Below, piece after piece: positions 7,898 through 10,478 of a stretch of DNA of 10,478 nt (positions within the stretch are counted from its first letter, which is position 1; every line of letters starts with the position of its first letter). Source of the stretch: Desulfosporosinus sp. UBA4726 (GTDB lineage Bacteria > Bacillota > Desulfitobacteriia > Desulfitobacteriales > Desulfitobacteriaceae). Both the position numbers and the translations under genes were made by a program. Where the stretch lies: assembly GCA_002404215.1 (NCBI GenBank), contig DHJG01000104.1, positions 4,099 through 14,576 of the forward strand, read 5' to 3'. The notes under the pieces are model-generated. The model ran no database searches, had not been told where the DNA came from, and saw nothing but the letters and a program-made list of their open reading frames with translations.

Positions 7898-7920
7898 GGT
7901 GATTTGTATCAATCACCTCC
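7898..7920 (-). promoter_or_regulatory. Hairpin sequestering a perfect ribosome-binding consensus
   Basis: On the minus strand GGTGATT (7917-7911) pairs perfectly with AATCACC (7904-7898) around a 6-nt loop. The first arm is part of GGAGGTGATT, an almost full complement of the 3' end of 16S rRNA. No normal gene starts behind it. The nearest possible frame is a TTG-initiated ten-codon peptide (7912-7880) with only 3 nt of spacing. The transporter TTG lies about 105 nt further on. It may be a leader-peptide control element, a ribosome standby site or a remnant. The structure is seen; the role is not known. Confidence 0.4.
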
Positions 7921-8033
7921 CCTGTCAGTTAAAGAAAACTGGCTGGCCCCAAGCGCTGGCCATGGGTGGCCGAGTGTCCCTGTAACCATGGATGGTGAGA
8001 AGGGACCCGCAGGCGACGACGGCGGCCGCCTTA
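7921..8033 (-). promoter_or_regulatory. GC-rich, hairpin-rich 5' leader of the transporter operon (unassigned)
   Basis: This block is clearly richer in G and C than the flanking AT-rich sequence, and several complementary arms are visible. AGGCG/CGCCT: 8011-8015 with 8027-8031. GTCCCT/AGGGAC: 7976-7981 with 8001-8006, enclosing ACCA/TGGT 7985-7988 with 7993-7996. GGCC/GGCC: 7958-7961 with 7968-7971, competing with TGGCC/GGCCA at 7944-7948 and 7958-7962. CAGTT/AACTG: 7926-7930 with 7937-7941. The competing pairs around 7958 could allow two states. The block lies just downstream of predicted promoter P2 and about 115 nt before the first transporter codon, where a riboswitch or protein-binding leader would be expected. 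I do not recognise a known class. Confidence 0.4.
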
Positions 8034-8039
8034 GTTGCA

Positions 8040-8067
8040 CTTATACCACCCAAATTATGCTACTCAA
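8040..8067 (-). promoter_or_regulatory. Predicted promoter P2 (extended -10)
   Basis: The minus strand has TTGAGT (8067-8062), a 16-nt spacer and TATAAG (8045-8040), preceded by a TG one base upstream of the -10 hexamer (extended -10). The predicted transcription start is near 8033, directly before the GC-rich block. Unlike P1 it lies downstream of the intrinsic terminator, so it is the simplest promoter for the transporter operon. Confidence 0.5.
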
Positions 8068-8091
8068 AACTCATTCTTTCTGTCTAGGTAT

Positions 8092-8127
8092 AAAAAAACT
8101 TCCCAGAGATTAGAAATCTCTAGAAAG
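8092..8127 (-). terminator. Intrinsic terminator downstream of the LUD/Fe-S pair
   Basis: A 13-bp stem (8127-8115 with 8111-8099), a 3-nt loop, and seven T residues starting directly after the stem on the minus strand (8098-8092). Two of the pairs are G-U in the minus-strand RNA and would be C-A mismatches in a plus-strand RNA, which assigns the strand. It lies about 120 nt after the LUD gene stop and should end that transcript. It also lies about 26 nt downstream of the predicted P1 start, so it would stop P1 transcripts after roughly 60 nt unless they are antiterminated. Confidence 0.85.
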
Positions 8128-8159
8128 CTGCATTGCCCTAGTTACCTGATTCTTCTAAT

Positions 8160-8188
8160 ATTATATTATCTATATTTAAAAATTGCAA
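8160..8188 (-). promoter_or_regulatory. Predicted strong promoter P1
   Basis: The minus strand has TTGCAA (8188-8183), a spacer of exactly 17 nt, and a perfect TATAAT (8165-8160) in an AT-rich context. This is a near-consensus housekeeping (sigma-A) promoter. The predicted start is near 8153. It lies 58 nt downstream of the LUD gene stop and upstream of the terminator at 8092-8127, so its full-length product would be a short RNA or an attenuated leader of the transporter operon. Confidence 0.65.
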
Positions 8189-8246
8189 TGATTTCTTAAG
8201 TGTGACTAAAGTTTTTCCTTTCCCCCTGAAAAACCCTTTATCTTTG

Positions 8247-9452
8247 TTATTCGCCATAAATAACGCGCTTGCGTAACTCTCCAACCATTGCAGGAACCTC
8301 AATGCTCATGGGGCACCGTTCGACACATCGACCACAACGCAAGCAGGAGTGAATCAGTGGAGCCGCCTTTTCCATACCACCGGACACAAAGGCCGTCCAG
8401 ATCGTACCGATTCCGCCCATATAAATATGTCCAAAATGACCGGCTGTCACCTGAAACACAGGGCACTCATACATACAACCACCGCAACGCAAACAATGCA
8501 GAGCCTGGCTGAACTTTTCGTCCTTCGCCATATCACTTCGGCCATTGTCTACGAAGATTACATAAAATTCCTTGGGACCGTGTGCCCCGTAGGTTGTAAC
8601 TTTCTCAATGTCACCTGTTTTACTCGGGCCGCTGACAATATTCACATAGCCTGGTACGCCATACTGAGCATAGCGCCAGGTAACCTCAGCCACTTTCATG
8701 GCATCCTGGAACGTCGGCACCAATTTCTCAATTCCCACCATCACGATATGGACAGGAGGTGCACCAGTCGCCAGCCGCACATTTCCCTCGTTTTCGATAA
8801 TAACCATGGCACCCGTGTCCGCTGCCACTACGTTGGCTCCACTGATCCCTACATCCGCCGTAAAGTACTTCTCGCGCATGAACTCCCTTACTACCTTAAC
8901 TTCTTCAGCAATGTCGGGCGGAACTTCTTTGCCAAAAAACTTGCTAAAAACCTCTGCAACCTGTTCACGGGGCACATGAATCGATGGGGAGAGAATATGC
9001 ATTGGGCGTTCCTTACGAAGTTGGAGAATGAACTCACCCAAATCCGTCTCCCAAACCTCGTTCCCTTTTTCCTCCAGATATTCACGCAGATGAAGTTCTT
9101 CTCCCAGCATACTTTTTCCTTTAACCACGGTTTTACCTGTGCCGATAATACTGAGAGCAAGTTCCAAGGCAGTCTCATGATCCTTAGCATAAAAGGCTTT
9201 CCCTTTATTGCGTTCTACCGAAGCCATCGCCTGTTCCAAAAGTTGGTCCAAGTTAGCTATTGACTGACGTTTAATCTCCTGAACTTCCAAAGCCAAAGCT
9301 GGAGTGTGCGGAAAACGTTCCAACGTTTCGGCAACCGTTTCACGGTAAGAAGTTACCGCCCTACCGATAGCCGTTCGTATGTTAGGATCTTCACTAGCTT
9401 TATTGAGGGACTTGGCATACGTGACAAAGTCCTTTCTTAAATCAACGGTCAT
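8247..9452 (-). CDS. LUD-domain protein with two 4Fe-4S clusters (LutB-like)
   Basis: A 401-aa cytoplasmic iron-sulfur protein of the LutB type, likely an electron-transfer subunit of a lactate- or other 2-hydroxyacid-oxidising complex. An N-terminal helical region is followed by a LUD domain with KGKSMLGEELHL (119-131 region), SGANVVAADTG (204-224 region) and ENEGN (230-234). Two classical CxxCxxCxxxCP motifs follow: Cys 320, 323, 326, 330 and Cys 370, 373, 376, 380. The protein ends 21 residues after the last cysteine. It therefore lacks the extra C-terminal domain of Bacillus LutB (about 480 aa, from memory). The ATG overlaps the upstream stop codon as ATGA, with GGGGGG 7 nt upstream, so translation is coupled to the CCG protein. 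The family is certain; lactate as substrate is not, because no LutC or dehydrogenase is visible. An intrinsic terminator follows. Confidence 0.93.
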   Translation of the reverse strand: MTVDLRKDFVTYAKSLNKASEDPNIRTAIGRAVTSYRETVAETLERFPHTPALALEVQEIKRQSIANLDQLLEQAMASVERNKGKAFYAKDHETALELALSIIGTGKTVVKGKSMLGEELHLREYLEEKGNEVWETDLGEFILQLRKERPMHILSPSIHVPREQVAEVFSKFFGKEVPPDIAEEVKVVREFMREKYFTADVGISGANVVAADTGAMVIIENEGNVRLATGAPPVHIVMVGIEKLVPTFQDAMKVAEVTWRYAQYGVPGYVNIVSGPSKTGDIEKVTTYGAHGPKEFYVIFVDNGRSDMAKDEKFSQALHCLRCGGCMYECPVFQVTAGHFGHIYMGGIGTIWTAFVSGGMEKAAPLIHSCLRCGRCVERCPMSIEVPAMVGELRKRVIYGE

Positions 9453-10435
9453 GCTTTTACCCCCCTGTATAACAATTCGATTAAATCTTCGACTATGGCC
9501 GGATCATTCTTGGCTAGACCGCCTTCCAAGGCTGACAGACAATATGGACAGGACGTCAGAATGTGATCCGTTCCACTAGCCTTCAACTCATCCACACGGC
9601 GGGAGCCAATGACATGCGATAACTCGGGAAATAGCATTTTAATAGGCCCGCCACAACAGCTCGTCCACTCCCGGTTCTGCGGAGCCTCTTTCACTTCGAC
9701 TCCGACACTTTCCAGAATATCTCTCAACTCTTGGTGAATCCCCAACTCACGGGCCAAACGACAAGAATCATGGATTACGACCGCCCCTGTAGTTTGGCTT
9801 TTGGCCAACTTATCCCGTCGTTCCCAGACTAGTTCAACAAAGGTACGGATTTCGAGGTCAAAACCCTCGACCAGTTTAGGATAAACAAACTTAAAGACTT
9901 CTGCCGCATGAGGAGAAAGGCAAACGATGGTTTTAGCACCACTTTCCTTGATCACTCCTGCCACTTTTTGAACATAGTCCTTCATATCTTCCATATAACC
10001 TAGTTCATATAGCAAAGCACCACTGTACAGTTCCTCGTTTCCAGAATAACAAAACTCGTATCCTAACCCTTGGAGCACCTTTGCAGCCTTAAAACAAATT
10101 GAATTGTACCGGTCCTTGTCCTTAGCCAGTACCGAAGCGTATATCTTTTCTGCGTTGATCCCGGTCTTATTGATCACTTTGCGTACGCCCATCATCATGG
10201 AAAATGCTTTGCTGCCCGTATCAATATGGGTTATCGTTTTAACCAGAGTGTCAATAAAGGGGAGCAACTGATATTCTCCACCAGTATAGAAAAGCAGATC
10301 CCCTTTGACTGGTAAGTCAAGTCCTTTAGCCCAGGCTGCAACCTGTGGACCCTTTAGGGCCAACGGGTTGCCGTACTTAATAATGTTATCGCTGAGAATA
10401 TCCAGCACTGCCGGCATCTTCATTCCCTCAACCAT
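9449..10435 (-). CDS. CCG-domain (Fe-S)-binding protein with one intact cysteine site (LutA/HdrB-like)
   Basis: A 328-aa iron-sulfur protein related to LutA, GlpC and HdrB, which use CCG domains to hold clusters in disulfide- or quinone-linked electron transfer. The C-terminal CCG motif is intact: Cys225-x34-Cys260-Cys261-x34-Cys296-x2-Cys299 (DSC, SCCGG, CPYC). The equivalent N-terminal site is degenerate: FYTGGEY at 49-55 where a PGC would be, a single Cys129 in CYSGNEE where CCG would be, and CLSPH at 172-176 where CPxC would be. So only one cluster site is likely. The frame is open to a TTG at 10459, but that would place the GGAGG ribosome site inside the gene. The ATG at 10435 is 8 nt behind GGAGG and is preferred. 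The gene forms a 4-nt ATGA overlap with the LUD gene, so the two products are probably subunits of one complex. Confidence 0.9.
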   Translation of the reverse strand: MVEGMKMPAVLDILSDNIIKYGNPLALKGPQVAAWAKGLDLPVKGDLLFYTGGEYQLLPFIDTLVKTITHIDTGSKAFSMMMGVRKVINKTGINAEKIYASVLAKDKDRYNSICFKAAKVLQGLGYEFCYSGNEELYSGALLYELGYMEDMKDYVQKVAGVIKESGAKTIVCLSPHAAEVFKFVYPKLVEGFDLEIRTFVELVWERRDKLAKSQTTGAVVIHDSCRLARELGIHQELRDILESVGVEVKEAPQNREWTSCCGGPIKMLFPELSHVIGSRRVDELKASGTDHILTSCPYCLSALEGGLAKNDPAIVEDLIELLYRGVKA

Positions 10436-10443
10436 TGACATGT

Positions 10444-10448
10444 CCTCC
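10444..10448 (-). promoter_or_regulatory. Ribosome binding site that fixes the start of the CCG protein
   Basis: Minus-strand GGAGG, extended as GAGGGAGG, is 8 nt before the ATG at 10435 and only 2 nt before the ATG at 10441. This spacing selects 10435 and rules out the longer TTG frame from 10459. The remaining bases to the window edge (10460-10478) hold nothing I can interpret. Confidence 0.75.
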
Positions 10449-10478
10449 CTCAAAAGCAAGCTTGACCTAAAAATAGCC

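Larger units (their letters stand above)
7807..8246 (-). other. 440-base intergenic region between the Fe-S pair and the transporter operon
   Basis: This stretch holds no convincing gene on either strand. In transcription order it contains: a weak A/T-rich inverted repeat just after the LUD gene (GTTTTTC 8211-8217 with GAAAAAC 8228-8234); promoter P1; an intrinsic terminator; promoter P2; a GC-rich block with several possible hairpins; a hairpin burying a ribosome binding site consensus; and an AT-rich spacer ending at the TTG start. I looked for the conserved cores of purine, FMN, TPP, SAM-I, cobalamin, fluoride, preQ1-I, ZTP and c-di-GMP riboswitches and for the T-box GGGTGG-ACCGCG element. 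None was recognisable. A purine riboswitch would have been the expected finding for a purine importer. Confidence 0.7.

Noticed and set aside
7960..7990. tRNA-like GGTGGCCGAGTG on the plus strand
   Set aside because: It resembles the D-arm of serine/leucine tRNAs, but no acceptor stem, anticodon arm or T-arm (GGTTCGAATCC-like) follows.
7904..8113. Plus-strand 69-codon open frame in the intergenic region
   Set aside because: It runs through the structured leader and the minus-strand promoters, and the predicted peptide has no recognisable features.
8155..8162. ATTAGAA complementary to TTCTAAT in the terminator, as an antiterminator arm
   Set aside because: It lies between the -10 box and the predicted start, so most of it would not be in the P1 transcript.
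8204..8237. A/T-rich inverted repeat GTTTTTC/GAAAAAC as the main terminator of the LUD gene
   Set aside because: The stem is almost all A-T and only TTT follows; the hairpin at 8092-8127 is a far better terminator.
8349..9263. Plus-strand open frame of 304 codons opposite the LUD gene
   Set aside because: It lies entirely antisense to a gene with clear LUD and 4Fe-4S motifs, its translation shows no domain-like pattern, and it looks like a codon-bias shadow.

Overview
The window looks like part of a chromosome of an anaerobic, endospore-type Firmicute, probably a Clostridia or Peptococcaceae relative such as the Desulfosporosinus/Desulfitobacterium group. This is inferred from strong AGGAGG-type ribosome binding sites, Bacillota-style lipoprotein signals, a sigma-A-like promoter, moderate GC, and a LUD-domain/CCG-domain iron-sulfur pair of the kind common in strict anaerobes. 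The species cannot be fixed from the sequence. Every gene I accept is on the minus strand, so transcription runs from high to low coordinates.

Right part (10435 to 8247): two translationally coupled genes. The first encodes a CCG-domain (Fe-S) protein whose N-terminal cysteine site is lost. The second encodes a LUD-domain protein with two classical 4Fe-4S motifs. They resemble LutA and LutB of lactate utilisation but are not a standard lutABC set: no lutC follows, LutB lacks its usual C-terminal extension, and LutA is longer and half degenerate.

Middle (8246 to 7807): a 440-base intergenic region, the main regulatory part of the window. Read on the minus strand it holds a near-consensus promoter (P1), an intrinsic terminator only about 60 nt further on, a second extended -10 promoter (P2), a GC-rich stretch rich in hairpins, and a hairpin that buries a perfect GGAGGTGAT sequence. 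The next gene then begins with TTG.

Left part (7806 to 1): a long, tightly spaced operon encoding two BMP-family (NupNOPQ/PnrA-like) ABC importers in series. System 1 is permease, permease, lipoprotein, double ATPase. System 2 is lipoprotein, double ATPase and a first permease cut by the window edge; a second permease is expected beyond position 1. The two binding lipoproteins belong to clearly different BMP subtypes, so the operon probably imports two related solutes, most likely purine bases or nucleosides. Inside system 2 a perfect 17-bp inverted repeat without a U-tract separates the lipoprotein and ATPase genes.

I found no mobile element, CRISPR array, tRNA or rRNA. The most interesting parts are the unassigned leader and short-RNA region at 7898-8188, the intercistronic hairpin, and the paired transporters with different gene order.
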